A stretch of 64,000 nt of DNA, taken from the NCBI RefSeq assembly GCF_900184265.1, contig NZ_FXXA01000002.1:2342539-2406538 (forward strand), in the 5' to 3' direction. Numbering within the stretch: position 1 is the first letter of the stretch; the number at the start of each line of letters is the position of its first letter. Source of the DNA: Eggerthella timonensis (GTDB taxonomy: Bacteria; Actinomycetota; Coriobacteriia; Coriobacteriales; Eggerthellaceae). Made by a program: the position numbers and the translations under genes. Positions 7,905 to 16,590 of this stretch are shown piece after piece. The notes under the pieces are model-generated. The model ran no database searches. It was not told the origin of the DNA and saw only the letters and a program-made list of their open reading frames with translations.

Positions 7905-8747
7905 ATGGGGAAGACCGGGAGAGGGGCGCGCATCGCGCTGCTGCTCGCCGTGGCGCTGCTTTCGTGCGCGTTGGCGGGCCTTGCAGGGTGCGCGGGCCCA
8001 GGCGACGACAAGGGAACGGCGTCGAGCGGCGAGACGCTGCGCGTGGGCGTGCGAAGCGACGTGGTGGGCTTCGGCTACCTCAACGAGGGCACGGGCAAGT
8101 ACTACGGCCTCGAGATCGACATCGCGAACGAGATGGCCGCGCGCATGGGTTACGGCGCGGTGGAGTTCGTGAGCGTGCTGCCCGAGAACCGCAAGGACAT
8201 GCTGCAGAACGGCGAGGTCGACTGCCTCGTGGCCTGCTATTCCATCGCGGAATCGCGGCAGAAGAACTTCGACTTCTCGCCCGCGTACTACTCCGACGAC
8301 TCCATCGTCATGGTGGAGAACAGCGCGCTCATCGACGGCGTCGACGCGCTTGAGGGCAAGACGCTCGGCACCATGTCGGGCTCGAACACCGCTCCGCAGC
8401 TCGTGATCAAGCTGACGGAGGCTGGCTTCACGTCCGGCGAGGCCCTGTCGGCCAACGAGGACAACTCCGACGTCGCGTTCGACACGTTCCATCTTGTGCA
8501 GCTCGCGTCGTACCAGGATCTCAGCAAGGCGCTCGAGGAGGGCACGATCGACGCTGCGTGCATGGACGGCAGCATCGCCAAAACGTACTTGAACGACGAT
8601 CGCAGCATTCTCGATTTCACGATCGACACGCAGGAGTACGGCGTCGCCACGCAGAAGGACTCCGCGCTCAGCCAGCCGGTTTCCGCCGCTGTCCAGGGCA
8701 TGCTCGACGACGGCACCATCGCCCGGCTGACGGACAAATGGGACTAA
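7905..8747 (+). CDS. Amino-acid-type solute-binding lipoprotein (family 3), no transporter partner
   Basis: The 280-residue product has a lipoprotein signal with lipobox LAGC (Cys29) and then a classic periplasmic-binding-protein family 3 fold: ETLRVGVRSDVVGFGYLNEG, GLEIDIANEMAARMG, VDCLVACYSIAESRQKNFDF. Such proteins normally deliver amino acids to an ABC permease, but no permease or ATPase is nearby. Instead, ten bases downstream lies a giant membrane protein with two extracellular Cache domains and an MscS channel. I infer that this lipoprotein presents a ligand to that sensor-channel rather than feeding a transporter. ATG 7905 has the site GGGAGG eight bases upstream. The fold and lipid anchor are clear; the partnership is inference. 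Confidence 0.85.
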   Translation: MGKTGRGARIALLLAVALLSCALAGLAGCAGPGDDKGTASSGETLRVGVRSDVVGFGYLNEGTGKYYGLEIDIANEMAARMGYGAVEFVSVLPENRKDMLQNGEVDCLVACYSIAESRQKNFDFSPAYYSDDSIVMVENSALIDGVDALEGKTLGTMSGSNTAPQLVIKLTEAGFTSGEALSANEDNSDVAFDTFHLVQLASYQDLSKALEEGTIDAACMDGSIAKTYLNDDRSILDFTIDTQEYGVATQKDSALSQPVSAAVQGMLDDGTIARLTDKWD

Positions 8748-8757
8748 GGGGGCGCGC

Positions 8758-11700
8758 ATGTCTGTGAAACTCAAGGTGAAGATCGCCATCCTCGTCCTCG
8801 TGGCGGCCGTCAGCATGGCCGTCATGGGCGTGGTGCTGTCCACGATGCAGAACGACCTGTCGCTCGAGGACTACACGAGCGAGATGAGGCAGGAAGCCGA
8901 CGCGCTTCCCGAGCTGCTGGAATCGGCGCAGGAGAACGTCGATCAGAACACCCTCACCTACGACGAGATATTCCAGTCGAAGGCCGCGAGCGTCGCTTTC
9001 ATGGCGAACAACGACACGGGCTTCGAGGCTACCGACGCGAAGATGGCCGAGTACAAGGACCTCCTCGGCGTGGACAACGTCATGGTGGTCGGCCGCGACG
9101 GCAGCCTGATCGCAAAGGCGCAGGACACCCTCGCCGACTTCGCGTACCCGCGCTTCAACCAGCTGCGCACGGTGTTCGACGACGGCAAGCCCTCCCAGGC
9201 GGTGGAGATCGAGCTGCCCGAGCAGAGCTGGCTCATGCGCTACTACGCCGCCGCCGTCGACGCCGACGCCATGGTGGTGGTCGAGCAGAATCCCGCCGAG
9301 CTGCGCGAGCTCGTGGAGGTGACGGGCTCGACGGAGAGCGTGCTCAAGAACATCGCCATCGGCCAGCACGGCTACCTGTTCGCCGTGTCCGCGCAGGACT
9401 ACCTTGTGGAATACCATCCGAACGCGAATCTCGTCGGCACCGACGCCATCGACGGCGGCCTCGACGCGAGCGCCCTCGAGGACGGAAACCTTGCCTGGAT
9501 GGAGCTGGGCGGCGAATCGCTGTACTGCAACGTGAGCAAGATCGGCGATATGTACTACATCGCCGCGGTGCCCGAGAGCGACATGGCGGCTACCCGCAAC
9601 ATCACGGTGGGCGTCATCCTGTTCATCTTCTTCGCGGTGATGTGCGTGGTCATCATGTACGGCATCTTCGTCATGCGCGAGGACGAACGCGAGGGCTACG
9701 ATTCGGACCATTTCCGCACGCTTGGGCCGCTGCTCTACAACAAGGTCATCGGGCGGAAGGCGGCCGTGCTGTCGTTCGTGGGCTTCTTGGCCATCCTGCT
9801 GGTGACGTTCTACATGCAGACGCTGTTCGCGCTGTCGTCGGAATCGGTGGCCAACAACGAGCGCGTCGACGAGGTGGTGGAAACCATCCAACGCTCCACG
9901 GAGCGCATGGAGGACCTGAACGACCAGTACGGGGAGCGCTACCTGAGCAAGACGCGCGTTGCCGGCTACATCCTCGACCGGAATCCCGCGCTCGAGAACA
10001 AAGCCGACTTGCAGAAGCTGGCCGACGTGCTGCAGGTTCAGTACGTGTTCGCCTACGACGAGACCGGCGCCATGACGGCCACGAACTCCTCGTACGCGAA
10101 CCTCACGTTGAGCGATAGCCCCGACGATCAGTCCTTCGAGTTCAGGAAGCTGCTGCAGGGTGCCGACTCGGTGGTGCAGGATCCGCAGCCCGACGAGGTC
10201 TCCGGCGAGCTGCGCCAGTACATCGGCGTGGCGCTGCACGACGCCGAAGGAACGGCCAACGGGCTCGTGCAGCTCGGAATCCGCTCGACGCGCCTTGAGA
10301 ACCTGCTGGCCAGCGTGCAGATCGACAGCGTCCTCGACGGCTTGAAGTCGGGCGCCGACGGGTTCGCCTTCGCGGTGAGCAAATCCGACGGCACGTTCGC
10401 CTCCTTCCCCGACCAGCGCCTCGTGGGCAAGCCCGCGCTCGAGCACGGGATGCTGGAGAGCCAGCTGAAGGACGGGTACTGCGACTACATCACCGTCGAG
10501 GGCGTCACGTACTACGCCTCGTCCGCCGAGACGGACGGCTACTACCTGTACATCGCCGGAACCGAGGGCGAGCTCATGGCGGAGCGCGTGCCGTTGACGC
10601 TGACGACGGGCGGCATCGCGCTCGTGTGCCTCGCGGTGATCTTCCTGCTGCTGGCGTTCGAGCCGAAGCGGGGCTTCTCCGTGCCGAACCGTCCCGGCGA
10701 GGAGGCCGAGTCGCGCATGTTCGACGTGACCATGCCGAGCGGCCGTAAGATCAAGACGGAGTCCGCCGCGAGCCGCTGGCTCGACCGGTCGTTCAAGTGG
10801 AGCGAGCGGACGGCGGAGCAGAAGACGGCCGCCGTGGTCAAGTGGCTGCTGGGCGTTTCGGTGATCGCCGTGTGCGTGGCCGTGGTGTTCCAGGACCGCT
10901 TCTTCGGCAGCGCTTCCATCTTCTCCTACATCCTCGGCGGCGATTGGGAGCGCGGGCTCAACATATTCGCGTTCACGGCGTGCATCATGTTCGTATGCGT
11001 GGCCCTGACCGTGGTCACCGTGGTGCAGAAGCTGCTCGACCTCCTGTCGACGGTGCTCGGCGCGCGCGGGGAGACCGTGTGCCGCCTGCTGGGAAGCTTC
11101 ATCAAGTACGCCACCATCATCGGCATGGCGTACTATTGCCTCATGCTCGTCGGGGTCGACACCACCACGCTTTTGGCCTCCGCCGGCATCCTGTCCATCG
11201 CCATCAGCTTCGGCGCGAAGGAGCTCGTCTCGGATATCCTGTCCGGCCTGTTCATCATCTTCGAGGGCGAGTTCCGCGTTGGCGACATCATCATGGTGGG
11301 CGATTGGCGCGGCACGGTGGTGGAGATCGGCGTGCGCACGACGAAGGTGGAGGACGGCTCCCAGAACATCAAGGTCATCCGCAACAGCGACATCAGCAAC
11401 GTCGTCAACATGACCAAGGAGACGTCCTACGCCTCGTGCGACGTGGGCATCGAGTACGGCGAGTCGCTCGAGCGCGTGGAGAACATCCTGTCCAAGGAGC
11501 TGCCGAACATCCGCAAGCGCCTGCCTGCCATTCTCGACGGCCCGTTCTACAAGGGCGTCGTGTCGCTCGGCGACAACAGCGTGAACATCCGCATCGTGGT
11601 GCAGTGCGCCGAGACCGACCGCGTGCAGCTCGAGCGCGACCTGAACCGCGAGATGAAGCTGATCTGCGACAAGCACGACATCAGCATCCCGTACCCGCAG

Positions 11701-11832
11701 GTGGTCATCAACCAGCCCACCGAGTTCAAGAAGGCGACGGCGGCCGAGAAGCGCAGCGCCGACCGCTTCAACGAGGAGCAGAAAGCCGCCTCGAAAGACC
11801 TCGGCAACGAGGACGACGACGAGACGCGCTGA
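8758..11832 (+). CDS. Cache-Cache-MscS mechanosensitive channel fusion
   Basis: A 1024-residue membrane protein. A first transmembrane helix (7-28) leads into an extracellular Cache-like sensor (about 30-280, containing GQHGYLFAVSAQDYLVEYHP), then two helices (about 281-306 and 337-360), a second Cache-like sensor (about 365-605), and a cluster of helices ending in the MscS pore and beta domain (from about residue 789: LLASAGILSIAISFGAKELV, then FIIFEGEFRVGDIIMVGDWR). The tail is charged. Plain MscS channels are about 280 residues and open under membrane tension; this one carries two ligand-sensor domains typical of chemoreceptors and kinases. It is co-transcribed with the binding lipoprotein just upstream. 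Gating by a small molecule is inferred, not shown. Confidence 0.85.
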   Translation: MSVKLKVKIAILVLVAAVSMAVMGVVLSTMQNDLSLEDYTSEMRQEADALPELLESAQENVDQNTLTYDEIFQSKAASVAFMANNDTGFEATDAKMAEYKDLLGVDNVMVVGRDGSLIAKAQDTLADFAYPRFNQLRTVFDDGKPSQAVEIELPEQSWLMRYYAAAVDADAMVVVEQNPAELRELVEVTGSTESVLKNIAIGQHGYLFAVSAQDYLVEYHPNANLVGTDAIDGGLDASALEDGNLAWMELGGESLYCNVSKIGDMYYIAAVPESDMAATRNITVGVILFIFFAVMCVVIMYGIFVMREDEREGYDSDHFRTLGPLLYNKVIGRKAAVLSFVGFLAILLVTFYMQTLFALSSESVANNERVDEVVETIQRSTERMEDLNDQYGERYLSKTRVAGYILDRNPALENKADLQKLADVLQVQYVFAYDETGAMTATNSSYANLTLSDSPDDQSFEFRKLLQGADSVVQDPQPDEVSGELRQYIGVALHDAEGTANGLVQLGIRSTRLENLLASVQIDSVLDGLKSGADGFAFAVSKSDGTFASFPDQRLVGKPALEHGMLESQLKDGYCDYITVEGVTYYASSAETDGYYLYIAGTEGELMAERVPLTLTTGGIALVCLAVIFLLLAFEPKRGFSVPNRPGEEAESRMFDVTMPSGRKIKTESAASRWLDRSFKWSERTAEQKTAAVVKWLLGVSVIAVCVAVVFQDRFFGSASIFSYILGGDWERGLNIFAFTACIMFVCVALTVVTVVQKLLDLLSTVLGARGETVCRLLGSFIKYATIIGMAYYCLMLVGVDTTTLLASAGILSIAISFGAKELVSDILSGLFIIFEGEFRVGDIIMVGDWRGTVVEIGVRTTKVEDGSQNIKVIRNSDISNVVNMTKETSYASCDVGIEYGESLERVENILSKELPNIRKRLPAILDGPFYKGVVSLGDNSVNIRIVVQCAETDRVQLERDLNREMKLICDKHDISIPYPQVVINQPTEFKKATAAEKRSADRFNEEQKAASKDLGNEDDDETR

Positions 11833-11858
11833 GACGGCTGCGCGAGCGCGGGGAACTT

Positions 11859-11884
11859 GGGCCCGGAACGATCGTTCCGGGCCC
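11859..11884 (+). terminator. Terminator of the lipoprotein-channel operon
   Basis: A perfect 26-base palindrome with arms GGGCCCGGAACGA and TCGTTCCGGGCCC directly abutting, 26 bases after the channel stop codon and followed by TTTCGCGTTCT. A strong intrinsic-type hairpin. The remainder of the gap to 12071 shows no recognisable gene. Confidence 0.7.
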
Positions 11885-12071
11885 TTTCGCGTTCTCGGGC
11901 TCCGAATGCGGCGTGCAGCCGGTGCAGGTTAGGGTACGCTGATGGCCGAGCGTTCGCCGCGCCGGGGTAAAAAGAGCGGCTTCGTGCGAAAACGACGATT
12001 TTCCGTGAACCGCGTCGGTCTTCGGCGCTACCAAAGGGTTGAACGCGACGACGGGAACGAGAGGCGGTGGC

Positions 12072-12632
12072 ATGGGAGGGCTCGAAGCGGACGAGGAGCG
12101 GGCGCGCGCCGCGCTCGCGCGCATGGCGCGCGGCGACGAAGGCGCGCTCGAGGAGCTGTACCGACGCTACGCGCCGGCCGTGCTCGCGTTCGCCTCGGCG
12201 CGCTGCCCGGACCGCCAGCTTGCCGAGGAGGTCGCCGCCGACGTGTGGCTGGGCTGCTGGCGCTCCGCTCGCGCGTTTTGCGGCGACAGCCGGGTGCTCA
12301 CGTGGCTGCTGGGCATCGTGAAACGCCAGGTGTACGTGCGCATGCGGCGCGTGCGGCTTGCCGAGTGCCCGCTCGACGAGGCTTCGGCGCAGGTCGTCGA
12401 CGAGGGAGGCGACCCTTCGGGCGCGCTCATGGCGCAAGCGGGCGTGGACGAGATCGTGGCCGCGCTCGACGCCCTCGAGCCGGCGTTGGCCGAAACAGTG
12501 CGGCTCGCCTGGCTGCACGAGCTTCCCTATGCGGAGATCGCCCAGGTGACCGACGTGCCGGTGGGCACGGTGAAGTCGCGCGTGTCCCGCGCGCGAGCCC
12601 TGTTGCAGAAGACCTTGGGGAGGCGAGCATGA
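12072..12632 (+). CDS. ECF-type RNA polymerase sigma factor
   Basis: The 186-residue protein has sigma region 2 (ALEELYRRYAPAVLAFASAR and LAEEVAADVWLGCWRSA, residues 23-70) and region 4 with its helix-turn-helix (LPYAEIAQVTDVPVGTVKSR, then VSRARALLQKTL). Region 3 is absent, as expected for ECF sigma factors. It would direct transcription of a small regulon, most likely including the operon it heads: the next gene overlaps by four bases and encodes a membrane protein that could hold the sigma factor inactive. ATG 12072 is preceded by a GAGGCGGTGG purine run; a TTG at 12039 would add a dispensable leader. The class is confident; the inducing signal is unknown. Confidence 0.9.
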   Translation: MGGLEADEERARAALARMARGDEGALEELYRRYAPAVLAFASARCPDRQLAEEVAADVWLGCWRSARAFCGDSRVLTWLLGIVKRQVYVRMRRVRLAECPLDEASAQVVDEGGDPSGALMAQAGVDEIVAALDALEPALAETVRLAWLHELPYAEIAQVTDVPVGTVKSRVSRARALLQKTLGRRA

Positions 12633-13432
12633 ACACGGACGGAACCGAGCCGCGCGCGGCGTTGCGCGAGGCGATGAGGATGCAGGAACGGGCGTGCGCG
12701 TCCGACGTGCCCCCGTTCGCGCGCATCGCAGCGCGCATCGAGGACGAGCCGTCGATCTTCGAGGCGCCGGCCTGGACGGCGCGCAAGGGCGCCCGGTTGG
12801 CCGCGAGCCTGGCGGCCGCGCAGGCGCGCGCGATGCCGCGAGCGGTGCTGCCGGCCGCGCTCGCGATGGCCGCGCTCGCGACGGGCGCGGCGTGCTTCGT
12901 GGCCGCAAGAGGGGGTTCGGGCGATGCCGCTTGGTGGCTTTCGGCGCTTTTGCTGCTGGGCGCGGCGATCACCGTGACGGCCGCGCTCTCGAACGACGCG
13001 GCCGACGCGCTGGCGCTGGCCATGCCGTTGGGGCCGCAGACCGTGCTGCTCGCGCGGTTGGCGCTGGTGCTGGGCGTCGACGCGCTCGCCGGGCTCGCCG
13101 CCTCGGCGGTCTTCGTCTGGCTGGGCGCGCCGTTCGGGCTGGGCGCGCTCGTCTCGTCGTGGCTCGTTCCCCTTTCTGCCGTGGCCGGCGCCTCGGCGTT
13201 CGTCGCGGTGTGGTCGAACGCCCCGTGGACGGGCGCGGTGGCCGGTGCGCTCCTCGTACCGCTCGTGGTGCCGGTTGGGCGCGCGGCGGACGCGGGCGGC
13301 GCGCTCTCGGCGATCGCGCAGCTGCAGGGCGCCGTCGGGCCCGAAGCGGCTGCGGCTGCAGGGTGCGCCCTGCTCGCGGTTGCGGTGGCCACGGCGCGCC
13401 GGGCGCTGGTCGCGCATCTGGACGCAGCTTGA
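12629..13432 (+). CDS. Membrane protein overlapping the ECF sigma gene (possible anti-sigma/ABC-2-type subunit)
   Basis: A 267-residue protein with a soluble N-terminus of about 68 residues (ALREAMRMQERACASDVPPF) and about six hydrophobic helices in the rest, very rich in alanine. It starts within the sigma stop codon (ATGA). The position is typical of an anti-sigma factor, and the soluble segment is long enough to bind sigma, but the usual HxxxCxxC zinc motif is absent. The polytopic half also resembles a small ABC-2 permease, which would fit the exporter genes that follow. I cannot decide between these roles from sequence. Confidence 0.6.
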   Translation: MNTDGTEPRAALREAMRMQERACASDVPPFARIAARIEDEPSIFEAPAWTARKGARLAASLAAAQARAMPRAVLPAALAMAALATGAACFVAARGGSGDAAWWLSALLLLGAAITVTAALSNDAADALALAMPLGPQTVLLARLALVLGVDALAGLAASAVFVWLGAPFGLGALVSSWLVPLSAVAGASAFVAVWSNAPWTGAVAGALLVPLVVPVGRAADAGGALSAIAQLQGAVGPEAAAAAGCALLAVAVATARRALVAHLDAA

Positions 13433-13449
13433 ATTCGAGGAGGTTACGC

Positions 13450-14124
13450 ATGATTGCAGGATATGGCGGCGGCAACGGCCGCTTGACGGGATCGCAGCTG
13501 CGCGCGCTCGCGGCCGCGCAGGCACGGCGGGTGCGCGTCGTGGGCGTCGTCGTGCCGATGGCCGTCGGCGCATGCATCGCCGTCGTCGGCGCATGGTGGG
13601 CGCACGCGGCGGGCGCGACGGCGGCTGCGCTCGCGATGCTCGCGTTCACGCAGGCGTATCCCTTGACAGTGGGCGTCTGCGCCGTCGCGGCCTTCACGGG
13701 CGACCCGCTCGTGGAGCTGCAGACGGCCACGCCGGCGGAGTTCCGCGCGGTGCAGACGCTGCGCGGGGCCGTCGTGCTCGCCGCGGCTGCGGCCGGCGCG
13801 CTCGCGATGTTCGCGCCGCTCGAGGCGATGGGCATCGTGTACCGCGATGTCGGGTGGATGGGCCTCGTCACGCCGGTGGGCGGCGCGGCGCTCATGGTGC
13901 TGGCCGCGTACGTCGCCGCGGCGCTCGCGGGGTCTTCCCGCAACGCCTCGCTCGCCGTCGTGGCGGCATGGCTGTTCTTCGCGCTCGTCTGGGATCCGAA
14001 CGTGGCTCCGCTCGCCTTGCAGCGCGGGCTGCCGCTGCTCGTGCTGCTCCCGGCGGCGGCCTGCGTTTGGCGTGCGCTGGGCGCGCCCGAATACGCATGG
14101 AACAGGTTGGGAGGCGCGCGATGA
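13450..14124 (+). CDS. Polytopic membrane protein of the ABC exporter operon
   Basis: The 224-residue protein has about six hydrophobic segments (for example AVGACIAVVGAWWAHAA, residues 38-54) and no soluble domain. It has a clear ribosome binding site (GAGGAGG) and overlaps the next membrane protein gene by four bases (ATGA). The operon ends in an ABC ATPase, so this is most likely one of its integral subunits. No family was recognised from sequence alone and the exported substrate is unknown. Confidence 0.6.
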   Translation: MIAGYGGGNGRLTGSQLRALAAAQARRVRVVGVVVPMAVGACIAVVGAWWAHAAGATAAALAMLAFTQAYPLTVGVCAVAAFTGDPLVELQTATPAEFRAVQTLRGAVVLAAAAAGALAMFAPLEAMGIVYRDVGWMGLVTPVGGAALMVLAAYVAAALAGSSRNASLAVVAAWLFFALVWDPNVAPLALQRGLPLLVLLPAAACVWRALGAPEYAWNRLGGAR

Positions 14125-14894
14125 GGTTCTTTTGCCTGGCGCGCGCCCATTTCCGCATGGCGGCCCGCCAGCGGGCGCTGTGGATCGTGTCGTCTGCGCT
14201 CGCGCTGCTCTCGATGGCGATCACCGTGAACGACGGCTTGCCCTTCGAGACGGGCGACGCGGCCGATCTCGTGTTCCTGGCGCAGGTGCTGGCCATGCTC
14301 CCGCCCGTCGTCTACGCTGCGGCCTTCACCGACCTCGTCGCCCAGCCCGAGCGGCTCGGCGTCTCGGAGGTCGAGGTCTCGGCGCCCGTGAGCTCCGTCG
14401 CGCTGAGCGCAGCGCGCGTGACGGGCGCGCTCGCGGTGATGACGCTGCCATCGGCAGCCGTGCTGCTGTTCTGCGTGGTCGGCCAGATGCTGCACGGCAA
14501 CGCGTGGGCGCTGTCTCAGGCGATCGTGCTGCTTGCGGGCGTGGTGTTGCCCTCGGCTGCCCTCGCCGCGGCGCTGTCGGCGTTGGCGGGCGCGCTGCTG
14601 CCGCGGGCGCTGGCGCGATGCGCGGCGGTGGTCGCGTGGTGCGGGGCGCTGTTCGCGTTCTCGTTCCGCGGGGTGTCGGTGGACGGGGGCGGCGGCTTCC
14701 AGGTTCATATCGTCGCCGACCCGATCTGCCAGGCGTTCTTCGGATCGAGCCCGTTCCTCGACTATCAGGGCCCGGCCGCCGCCGCCACGTCCCTCGAGGC
14801 CGTCGCGCTGCTCGCGCTCAAGCTCGCCGTCGCCGTCGCGCTCCTCGCGCTGTCCGGAGCCATCGCCCGCAAACGCACCTATCGCCGCCGCTGA
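14121..14894 (+). CDS. Polytopic membrane protein, probable ABC-2-type permease subunit
   Basis: The 257-residue product begins with a short basic segment (MRFFCLARAHFRMAARQRA) followed by about six transmembrane helices, the layout of ABC-2-type exporter permeases. A conserved-looking extracellular or loop segment sits before the last helix (VHIVADPICQAFFGSSPFLD). It is translationally coupled to the preceding membrane gene and followed 35 bases later by the ATPase gene. The role as permease is inferred from context and topology. Confidence 0.6.
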   Translation: MRFFCLARAHFRMAARQRALWIVSSALALLSMAITVNDGLPFETGDAADLVFLAQVLAMLPPVVYAAAFTDLVAQPERLGVSEVEVSAPVSSVALSAARVTGALAVMTLPSAAVLLFCVVGQMLHGNAWALSQAIVLLAGVVLPSAALAAALSALAGALLPRALARCAAVVAWCGALFAFSFRGVSVDGGGGFQVHIVADPICQAFFGSSPFLDYQGPAAAATSLEAVALLALKLAVAVALLALSGAIARKRTYRRR

Positions 14895-14929
14895 GCCTGC
14901 CAGGGCTTGCGCGCAGAAAGGATACCCCC

Positions 14930-15787
14930 ATGTTCATCTCCCTCGACCATCTGGGCAAGGACTTCCCGAAGAAGCCGCGCGCCCTCGACGACCTCACGCT
15001 CGACCTGCCCTCCGGCATGATCGGGCTCATCGGCCCGAACGGCGCCGGCAAGACCACGCTCATGCGCATCCTCTGCGGCATCGTGGGGCCCACGACGGGG
15101 CGCGTGCTCGTGGACGGGCGCGACCTGTCCGAGCCGCGCAACCGCCGCGCGCTCAAGAAGTCCCTCGGCTACCTGCCGCAGGACATCGAGCCCTATCCCA
15201 ACCTCACGCCGCCCGAGTTCCTCGACTACGTGGGCGTTCTCAAGGGCATGGACGACCGGCGCGCCCGGCGCCGCCAAGCCGACGAGCTCATCGAGCGCGT
15301 AGGGCTGACCGACGTGCGCCGGCGGCGCATCGGCGGGTTCTCGGGCGGCATGCGGAGGCGCGTGGGCATCGCCCAGGCGCTCATGGGCGACCCGCGCCTG
15401 CTCGTGGTGGACGAGCCCACGGCCGGCCTCGACCCCGAGGAGCGCATGCGCTTCCGCACGCTCTTGGCAACGCTCGGCGGCGAGCGCACGGTGGTCTTGT
15501 CCACGCACATCCTCGACGACGTGGCGCAGACCTGCCCCTACGTGTGCGTGCTGCGTGCGGGGCGGCTGCGCTACGACGGCGCCACCGCGGGCCTCATCGA
15601 CGGCGCGCACGGCCGCACGTGGCTCACGCCGCCTCTCATGGCGCCGCCGGCGGGCGCGGTCGTGGCGAACGCGGTCACCACGGCGCAGGGGACGCGCTAC
15701 CGCATCGTGTCCGATGCGCCGCCCGCCGGTTCCGAACCCGTCGAGCCCACCCTCGAAGACGGCTACATGGCCCTGAGCACCCGATAA
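14930..15787 (+). CDS. ABC transporter ATP-binding protein (exporter type)
   Basis: The 285-residue ATPase has Walker A GPNGAGKTT (about 36-44), Q-loop YLPQDIEPYP, signature FSGGMRRRVGIAQAL (about 136), Walker B LLVVDEPTAGLD (about 157) and the switch histidine in STHILDD. The C-terminal 70 residues after the core are variable, as in ABC-2 drug, lantibiotic or sodium exporters. It energises the two or three membrane proteins encoded just upstream. Together with the sigma factor, this makes a self-contained stress-responsive export operon. The ATPase call is firm; the substrate is unknown. Confidence 0.9.
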   Translation: MFISLDHLGKDFPKKPRALDDLTLDLPSGMIGLIGPNGAGKTTLMRILCGIVGPTTGRVLVDGRDLSEPRNRRALKKSLGYLPQDIEPYPNLTPPEFLDYVGVLKGMDDRRARRRQADELIERVGLTDVRRRRIGGFSGGMRRRVGIAQALMGDPRLLVVDEPTAGLDPEERMRFRTLLATLGGERTVVLSTHILDDVAQTCPYVCVLRAGRLRYDGATAGLIDGAHGRTWLTPPLMAPPAGAVVANAVTTAQGTRYRIVSDAPPAGSEPVEPTLEDGYMALSTR

Positions 15788-15821
15788 GGCTCCCCGGGGC
15801 GTTTCATCGCGATCGCGGTTC

Positions 15822-16214
15822 GCTGTTAAACCAACGTTGACACATACCCGTACCTCTCGCCGATCGTCCACCCGTTGACGCAGCTCATGAACGGGCGGCT
15901 CTCCAGGTGCGTCAGCCGCGGCTCGGCCGCCGCTGGCCGCCCGAGCCGTCGCGGCCCTTCCGCACGAAGGAGGGGCGGCCGCACCTCGGGCACCGGTCGG
16001 GCTCGCCGCAGGCGGAGGCTGCGAGGTCCTCCGCGATGGCCCTCCACAGCGCCTCGGCAAGCTCGCGCTTCTCGGCGAGCGTCATCGTCGCGACCTGGTC
16101 TACAATCCCCATGGCGGGTCCTTTCCCCGATGCTTTCCGGCAATCGCATCGTAGGCGGAAGGGCCCGTTTTCCATGTCCCGGGAAAGGGACCGTGTCGAT
16201 GTTGGTTTAACAGC
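15822..16214. mobile_element. Decayed insertion sequence with zinc-ribbon transposase remnant
   Basis: Inverted terminal repeats at 15822-15842 (GCTGTTAAACCAAC...TTGACA) and 16194-16214 match at 19 of 21 bases. On the minus strand inside, a start at 16112 gives MGIVDQVATMTLAEKRELAE, then a zinc ribbon CGEPDRCPRCGRPSFVRKGR, as at the N-terminus of IS1595- or IS1249-like transposases. The frame is broken after about 66 codons; another frame then runs to CVNGWTIGERYGYVSTLV and stops inside the left terminal repeat, as a natural transposase C-terminus would. The catalytic core is deleted, so only the two ends of the gene remain within 393 bases. The exact IS family is a guess. Confidence 0.6.
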
Positions 16215-16401
16215 AGAATCGCGATCGGCAAGCAATTTTTTCGTTTTGCGAACGATTCAGACGCTTTCGAGCGTTATCGGCGAAGAGCGCGCACGAGAGG
16301 CCGGACATCGCCCCAGGTCGGCGAAGTCCGATACTGCGGACAATGCTCCGCTGAGGCCCTGCGCGTTCGCAAAACGCTAAAATTGCTTGGAACTCGGCGA
16401 T

Positions 16402-16583
16402 TCCGCTGTTAAACCAACATTGACATTTCGCAGGCCGGCGCGCGCCTTGTCATCCTGAGCTGAGCGGCGCAGCCGCGGAGTCGAAGGATCCCGTGCGGCG
16501 CCAGCCGGGATCCTTCGACTCGCTTGCGCTCGCTCAGGATGACGATCTGGCCGGGCCTATGTCAATCTTGGTTTAACAGCGGA
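16402..16583. mobile_element. 182-bp MITE sharing terminal repeats with the neighbouring IS remnant
   Basis: The 25-base terminal repeats 16402-16426 and 16559-16583 match at 24 of 25 positions and share GCTGTTAAACCAA with the ends of the decayed element at 15822-16214, so both could have been moved by the same transposase. The interior has no coding content but forms a long hairpin: TCATCCTGAGC (16450-16460) with GCTCAGGATGA (16532-16542), and GAGTCGAAGGATCCC (16478-16492) with GGGATCCTTCGACTC (16507-16521). Confidence 0.7.
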
Positions 16584-16590
16584 GATCGCG

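Noticed and set aside
8668-11676. A thousand-codon open frame on the strand opposite the MscS fusion gene
   Set aside because: Its translation is low-complexity (rich in Arg, His, Ala, Val) with no motif, as expected for the antisense of a GC-rich gene; the plus-strand protein has clear domains.
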